DNA of 64,000 nt from NCBI GenBank assembly GCA_963774405.1, contig CAVZEV010000007.1, positions 62,001 to 126,000 of the forward strand, read 5' to 3'. The position numbers were made by a program, and so were the translations under genes. Under the pieces are notes generated by a model. That model made no database searches, was not told the DNA's origin, and saw only the letters and a list, made by a program, of their open reading frames with translations. This stretch comes from VRUE01 sp963774405 (GTDB lineage Bacteria; Actinomycetota; Thermoleophilia; Solirubrobacterales; 70-9). Shown here piece after piece: positions 1-7,060 of this stretch; within the stretch, counting starts at the first letter, position 1, and each line of letters opens with the position of its first letter.

Positions 1-207
1 ATGGTCTCCGGCCAGCTCGCCTCCTGGGGCGAGGGCGGCCTCGGCCGCTGGATCACCGTCTACGCCAACAACGAGCACGTCTTCATGGTGATCGCCGGCC
101 TGCGCTTCGACACCCGCGACGACCCGCCCGGCGTCAGCGGCCCCCGCTGGCACCGGGCCAGGGTCGAAGCCCCCCACTTCGCCGCCCGCCACCCGAACGG
201 CCTCTAG
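1..207 (+). CDS. NlpC/P60-like cell-wall hydrolase, C-terminal part only
   Basis: The window opens inside this gene, so only the last 68 residues are visible and no start can be assigned. They resemble the end of the complete gene at 5852-6421: both share GRWITVYAN, VIAGLR followed by an aspartate, GPRWH and ARHP. The histidine-bearing strand typical of NlpC/P60 peptidases is replaced here by NNEHVFMVIAGLR. The catalytic cysteine region lies left of the window. It is therefore probably a second secreted peptidoglycan peptidase of the same subfamily; whether it also sits behind a c-di-AMP riboswitch cannot be seen. Confidence 0.6.
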   Translation: MVSGQLASWGEGGLGRWITVYANNEHVFMVIAGLRFDTRDDPPGVSGPRWHRARVEAPHFAARHPNGL

Positions 208-256
208 TAGTCACGACGTCATGGCTGAACCAGGCGAAGCTGCCGGTCAAATCCGC

Positions 257-1033
257 CTAAAGGCTGACCGCGCTGAACTGGCGATAGCGCGAGAATCCAC
301 CCTTGGCGATCGTCACAATCCTCGCATCGGAACTCTTGAAACCGGCACCGAAGTCATCGCCGTACTCTCTTTGCTTGATGCCCAAACTCATGTGGTAGAT
401 CAGGGCCGCAGACTCGTTATGACATACGTTGACCGTAATCGCCTTGCCCACCACCTCGATGCGAATCAATTTCTTGAATCGCCTGTCGAGCTGTCTCATC
501 CTTAGCTCAATCCGCTCGAGCGCGTCCAGGCACGACTGATCGAATTTGTTTTCGCGGCTGTAGGCTAATGCCTCATCTAGCGAAATCGAGACGAGGGTAA
601 CCTCCACACCGCGCTCGAGCGCGTCCTCGATCGCGGCCATATACCGAGTCGGGGCCCTCTCTGGATCGTCCCGTACGCCAACCGCAGGGAAGAAGGTTGC
701 CGCCCGGAACTCATGGTTGGCCGACTTGCACAGTTCGATAACGGCGTTAGTTCGTTCTAATCGGCTATTGACGCGCCCCATCAGGAAATTTCTAATCTCG
801 CTCTGCACTCGGTGAGCCGTATCCGCAACCCATAGCGTGGCCACCACTCCGAGAAAGACGTAGGCAGCGTCCCGCCATTCTCCGTTCGACTGGAAGTCGG
901 CCACGGCCAAGGCCGAGATGACAACCGCAGCGGCAAGCCCAACGGCGATGACTAACCCCCGCGAGCTCTTTCTCTCGCTGAACCGATGCCTTCCAAGAGA
1001 GCCCACGTCAGGTGCCCCTTCCCTGCACACCAC
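257..1033 (-). CDS. membrane-anchored protein of unknown function
   Basis: A 258-residue protein. After a basic N-terminus it has two hydrophobic segments (about residues 27-45 and 55-70), then a soluble domain of about 180 residues. That domain alternates strands and helices (ATFFPAVGVRDD, VEVTLVSISLDEAL) and ends with ARIVTIAKGGFSRYRQFS. The layout resembles membrane-tethered effector or PLD-like nuclease domains, but I see no HKD motif and assign no function. Its start overlaps the end of the upstream TPR gene by 26 bp, so the two are translationally coupled. Base composition is clearly less GC-rich than the flanking core genes, suggesting horizontal acquisition. Confidence 0.6.
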   Translation of the reverse strand: MVCREGAPDVGSLGRHRFSERKSSRGLVIAVGLAAAVVISALAVADFQSNGEWRDAAYVFLGVVATLWVADTAHRVQSEIRNFLMGRVNSRLERTNAVIELCKSANHEFRAATFFPAVGVRDDPERAPTRYMAAIEDALERGVEVTLVSISLDEALAYSRENKFDQSCLDALERIELRMRQLDRRFKKLIRIEVVGKAITVNVCHNESAALIYHMSLGIKQREYGDDFGAGFKSSDARIVTIAKGGFSRYRQFSAVSL

Positions 1034-2066
1034 AGCGAGCGTGGACCCTCAGAAGGCCTGGGTACGCGGAGATCTCCCATTCGTCGTCCAGTCCGTCTCC
1101 CAAGGCACCAAGCGAATTGCGCGAAAAGTCCAGGTACTCCGAGTCGGCAGCACGCGATGGATAGGCCGTGGTGAATTCCTTCAGGACGCTCGCCCATTGA
1201 GCCCGGAACCTGCGGGCAGGTTCAAGGTGGGCCTGCTCGTAGATGACAATGTTGTTATTGAGGACATAAAGGCGAGCAAGAACGTCGATGGACCCCTCCA
1301 GAAGAGCCAGTGCCATCTCGACGAACGGAATCGCCGCAAAGTGATCGCCAAGCGGCGAACCCGAATAGATCAGCCCGAGGTTGTTGTACATAAACGCAAG
1401 TCCCCGGATGTCCCCGCCACGCTGCGCAAGCAAGATCGCGCGATTCAGCAGAAGCACTGCATCATCAGTCTCTCCCTCAACCATTTTCATCACGGCGACG
1501 TTATTGAGAATCTGGGCGTTGGCGACGGTGTCCTCCCGCTCACGTGCGTCGGAAAACACACCATCCCACTGCTGAAGTGCTCCGTCCGCATCACCATCAA
1601 TCCATGCCATGAGCGCCAGATTTCGTCTCAGGGACAGGATCGCCGCGTCACGCCCTTCACCCCCCAGACGCTCAAGTCCGCTGGCGAACCGGGCCTCGGC
1701 ATCACCCTTCCGACCCAAGCGCGCAAGCACGACTCCGTGATCGTTCATCGCCGCCCCGCCGTATTCAGAGTTTCCGCTGCTTAGCGAGACCGCTTGACCG
1801 AGGGCCGCCTCGGCAGACTTAAGGTGACCCGCCGCCTCGAGATGTAGTCCCAGTAAATGGTTCGCTTCGGAGCAGGCCTCGTCGTCGGCCGCATCCGCAA
1901 TCGCCGTACGAAGTCGCAACTCCCGATTCCGAAACTCGCTCCCGTCCTGCGTATAGGCCTCAAACAGCAACCCAGCGGCCCTTGGTGCTTGCAACGGGGG
2001 CTTCGCCTGTTCCCAGCTAAACCGTTCCCCTGGCTCCATCGAATTCGACGACATTTCGCTCGGCAT
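1008..2066 (-). CDS. TPR-repeat protein
   Basis: About 350 residues made almost entirely of helix pairs with the TPR pattern, for example ANHLLGLHLEAAGHLKSAEA, MNDHGVVLARLGRKGDAEA and ILNNVAVMKMVEGETDDA. No enzymatic or DNA-binding domain and no signal peptide are visible, so it is probably a cytoplasmic scaffold or sensor. I chose the ATG at 2066 over an upstream TTG at 2081. It is the first gene of a two-gene unit with the overlapping membrane protein at 257-1033. Composition is lower in GC than the neighbours. A TPR protein coupled to a small membrane protein is a common layout for defence or signalling modules, but that role is inference. Confidence 0.65.
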   Translation of the reverse strand: MPSEMSSNSMEPGERFSWEQAKPPLQAPRAAGLLFEAYTQDGSEFRNRELRLRTAIADAADDEACSEANHLLGLHLEAAGHLKSAEAALGQAVSLSSGNSEYGGAAMNDHGVVLARLGRKGDAEARFASGLERLGGEGRDAAILSLRRNLALMAWIDGDADGALQQWDGVFSDAREREDTVANAQILNNVAVMKMVEGETDDAVLLLNRAILLAQRGGDIRGLAFMYNNLGLIYSGSPLGDHFAAIPFVEMALALLEGSIDVLARLYVLNNNIVIYEQAHLEPARRFRAQWASVLKEFTTAYPSRAADSEYLDFSRNSLGALGDGLDDEWEISAYPGLLRVHARCGVQGRGT

Positions 2067-2246
2067 GCTAAACAAAATCAAACTAATTTGTATGTACTCG
2101 TCCGAATTTCAGCCAATTTTCTAGCGTGTCGCCCCGTAACGCAGGTAAGCAAACCCGCTTGCGAAGCGGCGTTGCTCGGGCAGCTCGAGCCGCATCTTCG
2201 AAATATCCGTCGAGCGAGGCGATCGTCGAGTAGACCAGGCGAGCCC

Positions 2247-2972
2247 CTACTCGACCACGTACCTGGTCGGGACGAAGGTCTGGCTCTCGGCGGGTGGGCG
2301 CACGTAGGCGCGCTCCTGGCGCGGCGGCAGCTCGACCTTCTCCGCCGACAGGTGCTCGTAGGGGATCTGTTCGAGCAGGTGGCTGATCAGGTTGAGCCGG
2401 GCGGTGCGCTTGTCGTCGGCCTCGACCACGAACCAGGGCGAGTCCTTGGTGTCGGTGTAGGCGAACATCTCGTCCTTGGCCTCGGCGTAGTCGACCCAGC
2501 GCGCCCGCGCCTCGAGGTCGATCGGGCTCAGCTTCCACTGCTTGCTCGGATCGTCGATCCGAGCCTTGAAGCGGCGCTCCTGCTCCTCGTCGGAGATCGA
2601 GAGCCAGTACTTGATCAGGATCAGGCCGGAGCGCATCAGGATTCGCTCGAGGCTCGGGGTCGAGCGCATGAACTCCTGGTACTCGTCGTCCGTGCAGAAG
2701 CCCATCACCCGCTCGACGCCGGCGCGGTTGTACCAGCTGCGGTCGAAGAGGACCATTTCCCCGGCCGCCGGCAGGTGGGCGACGTAGCGCTGGAAGTACC
2801 ACTCGCTGCGCTCGCGCTCGGTCGGCACGCCAAGCGCGACGGTGCGCACGACGCGCGAGCTGGTCCGCTCGCCGATCCGCTTGATCACGCCGCCCTTGCC
2901 GGCGGTGTCGCGGCCCTCGAACAGCACCGCGACCCGCAGCCCGGCGTGGACGATCCATTCCTGCAGCCGCAC
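2247..2972 (-). CDS. ppk2: polyphosphate kinase 2 (PPK2 family)
   Basis: Transfers phosphate between polyphosphate and a nucleoside diphosphate in the cytoplasm. Walker A-like FEGRDTAGKGG is near the N-terminus, followed by the family signatures EWYFQRYVAHLPAAGE, FDRSWYNRAGVERVMGF, KYWLSISDEEQERRF and QWKLSPIDLEAR. The C-terminal stretch AYTDTKDSPWFVVEADDKRTARLN is partly quoted here as TDTKDSPWFVVEADDK. Conserved coding sequence (KQYEKELVRLQEELVRLQEW) continues upstream of the GTG at 2972 to about 3020, but that frame has no start codon before a TAA near 3098. The true N-terminus is therefore probably broken by a one-base change near 3020. It is divergent from the MFS gene. Confidence 0.9.
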   Translation of the reverse strand: MRLQEWIVHAGLRVAVLFEGRDTAGKGGVIKRIGERTSSRVVRTVALGVPTERERSEWYFQRYVAHLPAAGEMVLFDRSWYNRAGVERVMGFCTDDEYQEFMRSTPSLERILMRSGLILIKYWLSISDEEQERRFKARIDDPSKQWKLSPIDLEARARWVDYAEAKDEMFAYTDTKDSPWFVVEADDKRTARLNLISHLLEQIPYEHLSAEKVELPPRQERAYVRPPAESQTFVPTRYVVE

Positions 2973-3084
2973 CAGCTCCTCCTGCAGGCGGACGAGCTCC
3001 TTTTCGTACTGCTTCCTCGAGAGGCAGCCTTGGGCGAGTCGTCGCGGTTGGCCACCCCACCAGACTAAGCCGCGGTTAAGACGC

Positions 3085-3113
3085 TTGACAGGGAAACATT
3101 AGGTACTTAACTT
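3085..3113 (+). promoter_or_regulatory. promoter of the MFS/marR unit
   Basis: TTGACA at 3085-3090, then a 17-base spacer and TAACTT at 3108-3113. This is a good sigma-70-type match with an expected start of transcription about 5 bases before the ATG at 3125, so the mRNA would be almost leaderless. The -10 element lies inside the inverted repeat annotated as the operator. Confidence 0.6.
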
Positions 3114-3128
3114 TTCGGTACCGAATGT
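3096..3128. promoter_or_regulatory. probable MarR operator (33-bp inverted repeat)
   Basis: Arms ACATTAGGTAC (3096-3106) and GTACCGAATGT (3118-3128) pair at 10 of 11 positions. The right half also contains the perfect palindrome TTCGGTACCGAA. The repeat covers the -10 box and the start codon of the MFS gene, the place expected for repression by the MarR protein encoded at the end of the same unit. Confidence 0.55.
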
Positions 3129-4591
3129 CTGACGCGAAGCAGAGCAGCGATCGGATCGAGCCCTACGTCTGGAAGATCGCCGGGGTCGTGATCCTCGGCA
3201 TGATGATGTCGATCCTCGACACGACGATCGTCAACGTCGCCCTCGACACCCTCGGCCGCGACCTGCACAGCACGATCGCCCAGATCCAGTGGGTGGCGAC
3301 CGGTTACCTGCTGGCGCTGGCGGCGGTCATCCCGCTCACCGGCTGGGCGGCGCGACGCTTCGGCGCCAAGCGCGTCTACATCTCCTCGATCGTCCTCTTC
3401 ACGGTCGGCTCGGCGCTCTGCGGGCTGGCCGAAACGAGCACCTCGCTGATCCTCTTCCGCGTCCTGCAGGGCATCGGCGGCGGCATGATCATGCCGGTCG
3501 CGCAGATGATCATGGCCGAGGTCGCCGGCCCCAAGCGGATGGGCCGAGTGATGGGCATCGTCGTCATGCCGGCGATGCTGGCGCCGATCCTCGGCCCCGT
3601 CGTCGGCGGCCTGATCCTGGAAAACCTGCACTGGTCCTGGATCTTCTTCGTCAACGTGCCGATCGGCATCGTCGCCGCGATCCTCGGCCTGCGGATGCTG
3701 CCGCACTCCGAGCTCGGCGAGGCGGGCAAGCTCGACGTCACCGGCCTGCTGCTGCTGGTGACCGGGATGCCGCTGATCGTCTACGGGCTCTCGGAGATCG
3801 GCACCAGGGGCACGTTCACCGCGCCGACCGTGGTCTGGCCGATCGTCGCCGGCATCGCGATGCTGCTCGCCTTCGGCCGCCACGCGCTGCGCACCGAGCG
3901 GCCGCTGCTCGACGTGCGGCTCTACGCCAACCGCGTCTTCACCGCCGCCTCGCTGACCACCTTCGGCCTCGGCGCGGCGCTCTTCGGGGCGATGATCCTG
4001 GTGCCGCTCTACTACCAGCAGGTGCGCGGCGAGAGCGTCATCGTGACCGGCCTTCTGGTCGGCCCGCAGGGCCTCGGCATGCTCTGCGTCGCCCCCTTCA
4101 CCGCCCGCCTCACGCAGCGCTTCGGCGGCGGCCGGGTCGCCGTCGTCGGCGTCTCGATCCTCTGCCTCACCTCGCTGCCCTTCGCCTTCATCGGCGCCGA
4201 CAGCTCGATCCTCGGCATCTCCTTGCTGTTGCTGCTGCGCGGCGCCGGCATCGGCCTCTCCTTCATCCCCACCACCACCGTCGCCTTCGCCTCGCTGCGC
4301 ACCGACCAGCTCTCCGACGCGACGCCGCAGATGAACGTGCTGCAGCGGGTCGGCGGCGCGATCGGCACCGCGGTGCTGGCGGTGGTGCTGCAGCGGGCAA
4401 GCGCCGGGGCGAGCACGCCGGCCGAGCTGGCCGGCGCCTTCGGCACCGCCTACTGGTGGGCCTTCGGGATCGCCATGCTCGCCTTCATCCCCTGCGTCGT
4501 GCTGCTGCGCGCCGAGCGCCGGATCCCGCCCCACGCGCCGAGCGAGGCGGAGGAGATCGCCGAGGCCGAGCTGGAGCCGCTCGGTGCCTGA
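3125..4591 (+). CDS. MFS drug transporter, DHA2 (EmrB/QacA) family
   Basis: A 488-residue integral membrane protein of the 14-helix DHA2 type that exports drugs or other small molecules with proton antiport. Family marks: LDTTIVNVALDTL in the first helix, QWVATGYLLALAAVIPLTGW, GWAARRFGAKR (motif A region), FRVLQGIGGGMIMP, and the antiporter motif C region GPVVGGLI. Length is normal for the family. The start codon lies in the operator repeat. The downstream marR gene overlaps by 8 bp (GTG at 4584), so pump and regulator are made together. The substrate cannot be told from sequence. Confidence 0.88.
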   Translation: MSDAKQSSDRIEPYVWKIAGVVILGMMMSILDTTIVNVALDTLGRDLHSTIAQIQWVATGYLLALAAVIPLTGWAARRFGAKRVYISSIVLFTVGSALCGLAETSTSLILFRVLQGIGGGMIMPVAQMIMAEVAGPKRMGRVMGIVVMPAMLAPILGPVVGGLILENLHWSWIFFVNVPIGIVAAILGLRMLPHSELGEAGKLDVTGLLLLVTGMPLIVYGLSEIGTRGTFTAPTVVWPIVAGIAMLLAFGRHALRTERPLLDVRLYANRVFTAASLTTFGLGAALFGAMILVPLYYQQVRGESVIVTGLLVGPQGLGMLCVAPFTARLTQRFGGGRVAVVGVSILCLTSLPFAFIGADSSILGISLLLLLRGAGIGLSFIPTTTVAFASLRTDQLSDATPQMNVLQRVGGAIGTAVLAVVLQRASAGASTPAELAGAFGTAYWWAFGIAMLAFIPCVVLLRAERRIPPHAPSEAEEIAEAELEPLGA

Positions 4592-5036
4592 GTCGCGCGA
4601 GCAGCGCCTCGCCGAGCTCGGCCAGGCCTTCCGCCACGCCTACCGCAGCCTGCGCCGGCTGCGCGGCCGCGACACCCACCTGCTCGGCGGCGAGATCAGC
4701 CACGCCCAGTTCGAGCTGCTGGCCGAGCTGCGCGAGCGCGGCCCGCTCGCCGCCGGCGAGCTGGCCCACGTCGCCGGCCTCAGCGCCGCCACCGTCTCGC
4801 AGATGCTCGACCACCTGGCCGGCGACGGCCAGGTCAAACGGGTTCGCTCCGAGAGCGACCGCCGCGTCGTCCTGATCGAGCTGACCGCGCTCGGCCGGCG
4901 CCGGGTGGAGGCGACGAAGGCGCTCTGGCGCGAGCGCTGGGCGGCGGCGCTGGCGGGAGTCGAGGCGGAGGAACTGCGGGTCGCCGCCGAGGTCCTGCAG
5001 CGGATCGGCGCCGTCTTCGAGCAGCCGGAGAGCTAG
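4584..5036 (+). CDS. MarR-family transcriptional regulator
   Basis: A 150-residue winged-helix regulator with the MarR layout: N-terminal helix, HAQFELLAELRERGP, recognition region LAHVAGLSAATVSQMLDHL, wing RVRSESDRRVVLIELT, and C-terminal dimerization helices. It starts with GTG inside the end of the MFS transporter gene, which suggests ligand-relieved repression of its own pump operon. The inverted repeat at 3096-3128 is the obvious binding site. No cysteine-based redox sensing residues are evident. Confidence 0.85.
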   Translation: MPESREQRLAELGQAFRHAYRSLRRLRGRDTHLLGGEISHAQFELLAELRERGPLAAGELAHVAGLSAATVSQMLDHLAGDGQVKRVRSESDRRVVLIELTALGRRRVEATKALWRERWAAALAGVEAEELRVAAEVLQRIGAVFEQPES

Positions 5037-5068
5037 CCGGCGGCGCCGGGGCAAGGCCGTAACGCTGC

Positions 5069-5114
5069 GCTGCCGCCGTCCCGGCGACGAGCCCTAGCCC
5101 GGGACAGCGGCGGC
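5069..5114 (+). terminator. possible terminator hairpin after marR
   Basis: GCCGCCGTCCCGG and CCGGGACAGCGGC form a GC-rich stem with one mismatch about 35 bases past the marR stop. There is no U-tract, as is common in this GC range, so termination is inferred from position and stem strength. Confidence 0.35.
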
Positions 5115-5184
5115 GGCAAGCGTTTGCACCAGCACCCTGCGAGAGCCCATTCAACACGCTGGGACGCCGGCCGGCACCACCTGC

Positions 5185-5200
5185 TGTAAGCCTGCTTACA
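5185..5200. promoter_or_regulatory. 16-bp palindromic site TGTAAG-N4-CTTACA
   Basis: A perfect palindrome, 73 bases before the start of the secreted protein gene. The same format (TGTTAG-N4-CTTACA, again followed by CCCG) occurs at 8905-8920 before another small gene. The two sites flank the Crp/Fnr-type regulator gene at 6361-7050, which is the obvious candidate to bind them. Confidence 0.4.
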
Positions 5201-5272
5201 CCCGCAAGCATCGCCGCGGCCCGGCCCGTGTCGCCGCTGTACCTAGGCAAATCACGACGACAGGGGAGAACC

Positions 5273-5689
5273 ATGCTCCGACGAATCGCAGTAGGCGGGG
5301 TGCTCGCTTGCCTTGCGGCCGCGGCACTCGCCGGCACGTCCACCGAGGCGGCGACCAAGGCGGGCGGCACGACCCTGCTCAAGGGCCGCACCGGACAGCA
5401 TCAGCGAGTGAAGCTGAAGCTGCAGCAGCGCTCGCTCAAGCTGATCCACTTCAACATCAAGCTGCGCTGCCGCGACGGCAGCATCCTGATCGACGAAGAG
5501 AGCGGCTTCGAAAAGACGCCGGTCCGCCACAGCGGCCACTTCGGCGAAGTGCAGGAAGGCTCGACCGACACGGTGATGATCCGCGGCCGGCTGCGCGGCA
5601 AGCGCGTCAACGGCCGCCTGCGGGTCAAGGATCGCCTCGGCAAGGTCCGCTGCGACTCCCACTGGGTGAGCTTCAAGGCGCAACACTGA
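5273..5689 (+). CDS. small secreted protein of unknown function
   Basis: The ATG at 5273 follows a good ribosome binding site (AGGGGAG). The product is about 138 residues with a signal peptide (RRIAVGGVLACLAAAALAGT). The mature part is basic and strand-rich, with two cysteines in the pattern LRCRDGS and KVRCDSHW that probably form one disulfide. Repeated short motifs around RGRLRGKRVNGRLRVKD suggest a beta-sandwich fold. I do not recognise the family. An upstream palindrome at 5185-5200 may control it. Confidence 0.65.
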   Translation: MLRRIAVGGVLACLAAAALAGTSTEAATKAGGTTLLKGRTGQHQRVKLKLQQRSLKLIHFNIKLRCRDGSILIDEESGFEKTPVRHSGHFGEVQEGSTDTVMIRGRLRGKRVNGRLRVKDRLGKVRCDSHWVSFKAQH

Positions 5690-5702
5690 GGCCGCTGCCG
5701 AG

Positions 5703-5841
5703 TTAACAAGCGAAAGCAAATGCCCAATCCCCGGCACCTGCCGGGGAACGGGGGGCCCCACGTTTTCGGGGCGAGCCCACTTCGGTGGGGGCGCAGGCTC
5801 CTTCAGCGCCAGCCCGTCAGCTAACCCCGTCGGCCGACGAA
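5703..5841 (+). ncRNA. c-di-AMP riboswitch (ydaO/yuaA type)
   Basis: The leader of the NlpC/P60 gene carries the class hallmark near its 3' end: GCCAGCCCGTCAGCTAACCC followed by CGTCGGC. Upstream are GGGGAACGGGGGGCCCCACG, CGGGGCGAGCCCAC and GGCTCCTTCAGCGC in the order seen in actinobacterial members. It ends just before the ribosome binding site (AAGGAGG, about 5841-5847). In actinobacteria this riboswitch commonly governs peptidoglycan hydrolases, turning them off when c-di-AMP is high; the context here fits exactly. The 5' boundary is approximate. Confidence 0.85.
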
Positions 5842-5851
5842 GGAGGAATAG

Positions 5852-6421
5852 ATGTCGATCGCCCGCAGGGCGGCCTCGCCTGCCGCCATCTGCACAGTGC
5901 TCGCCGTGCTCGCCACGGCGATGCTCGCGTTCCAGTCCGCGGACCGCGCCCTGGCGCGCCCCGCTCCCGGCGGCCTCGCCGCCGGCCGTCCCGAGCCGAC
6001 CGCCCCCGCGGGGAGCAGCGCCGAGCTGCTCGCCGGGCGGGCGATCGCTCCCGGCGACGCACCGGCCGCGGTGCGCCAGGTGATCGCCGCGGCCAACCGG
6101 ATCCGCAACCGGCCCTACATCTGGGGCGGCGGGCACCGGCGCTGGTGGGACCACGGCTATGACTGCTCCGGCGCGGTCAGCTACGCCCTGCACGGCGGCA
6201 GGCTGATCGGGAGCCCGATGCCGTCGGGGCCGATGACCCACTGGGGCGACCCGGGCCCCGGCCGCTGGATCACCGTCTACGCCAACGCCGGCCACGCCTA
6301 CGCGGTGATTGCCGGTTTGCGCTGGGACACGGCGGGAAACTCGAATGGCACAGGCCCGCGATGGCACACCGATATGACAAGCTCGCGGGGCTTCGTCGCC
6401 CGCCACCCCGAGGGATATTGA
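5852..6421 (+). CDS. secreted NlpC/P60-like peptidoglycan peptidase
   Basis: A 189-residue protein with a signal sequence (about residues 1-35) and a C-terminal NlpC/P60-type domain. The region PYIWGGGH leads into YDCSGAVSYAL, which carries the catalytic cysteine; a histidine follows in AGHAYAVIAGLRWD. It should cleave peptide cross-bridges of peptidoglycan outside the membrane, in growth, division or spore/resting-cell revival. Expression is under the c-di-AMP riboswitch directly upstream. A partial paralogue sits at 1-207. Confidence 0.85.
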   Translation: MSIARRAASPAAICTVLAVLATAMLAFQSADRALARPAPGGLAAGRPEPTAPAGSSAELLAGRAIAPGDAPAAVRQVIAAANRIRNRPYIWGGGHRRWWDHGYDCSGAVSYALHGGRLIGSPMPSGPMTHWGDPGPGRWITVYANAGHAYAVIAGLRWDTAGNSNGTGPRWHTDMTSSRGFVARHPEGY

Positions 6422-7050
6422 GCAACGACAACGGCATCGCCGCACAGCTTCCCGAGATCGGCCTCGAGCCGGGCCCCTGGCAGCTGCCCGACCACGGCAG
6501 CGACGAGCTCGGCTACTTCGTCGTCTCGGGGATGCTGCTGCGGCGGGTGATCGTCGAGGGCGGGCGCAGCGTCGAGCTGCTCGGCCTCGGCGACCTGCTC
6601 TTGCCCTGGCGCGAGGAGCGTGCCTCCTTCTCGCACTCCGAGTGGGAGGTGGTTGACCGCGCCCGCCTCGCGGTGCTCGACCTGCGGCCCGGCTCGCCGC
6701 ACTTCCAGTCCCCCACCCTGGTCTCGGCGATCGCCACCAGCGCGGTCGACCGCTCGCGGGCGCTCGCCCTGCAGTCGGCGATCATGAGCATCGTCGGCAT
6801 CGAGGAACGGGTGCGAGCGCTGCTCTGGGCCTTCGCCGAGCGCTGGGGGAAGGTGCTGCCCGAGGGCGTCGAGATCGAGGTCAACGTGCCGCAGGCCGTG
6901 CTCGCCGAGATGGTCGGGGCGCGGCGGCCGACGGTCAGCCTCGCCCTCGGCAGCCTCAGCGAGCGCGGCCTGCTGCTCGCGCCCGAGCCGGGGCGCTGGA
7001 TCCTGCAGGGCGAGCCGCCGGCCGTGGTCGCCTCGGCGGAGCGCGCCTGA
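6361..7050 (+). CDS. Crp/Fnr-type transcriptional regulator
   Basis: About 210-229 residues. The N-terminal half is a cupin-like cNMP-binding fold (GYFVVSGMLLRRVIVEGG, LLGLGDLLLPW) but lacks the classical phosphate-binding cassette, so cAMP binding is doubtful. The C-terminal half is a Crp-type helix-turn-helix (VPQAVLAEMVGARRPTVSLA, LSERGLL). The ATG at 6361 lies inside the end of the NlpC gene. A TTG at 6418 that overlaps the NlpC stop is an alternative, but its GAGGG is only three bases away. Two matching 16-bp palindromes nearby may be its operators. Confidence 0.8.
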   Translation: MAHRYDKLAGLRRPPPRGILSNDNGIAAQLPEIGLEPGPWQLPDHGSDELGYFVVSGMLLRRVIVEGGRSVELLGLGDLLLPWREERASFSHSEWEVVDRARLAVLDLRPGSPHFQSPTLVSAIATSAVDRSRALALQSAIMSIVGIEERVRALLWAFAERWGKVLPEGVEIEVNVPQAVLAEMVGARRPTVSLALGSLSERGLLLAPEPGRWILQGEPPAVVASAERA

Positions 7051-7060
7051 GCGCGAGCCG

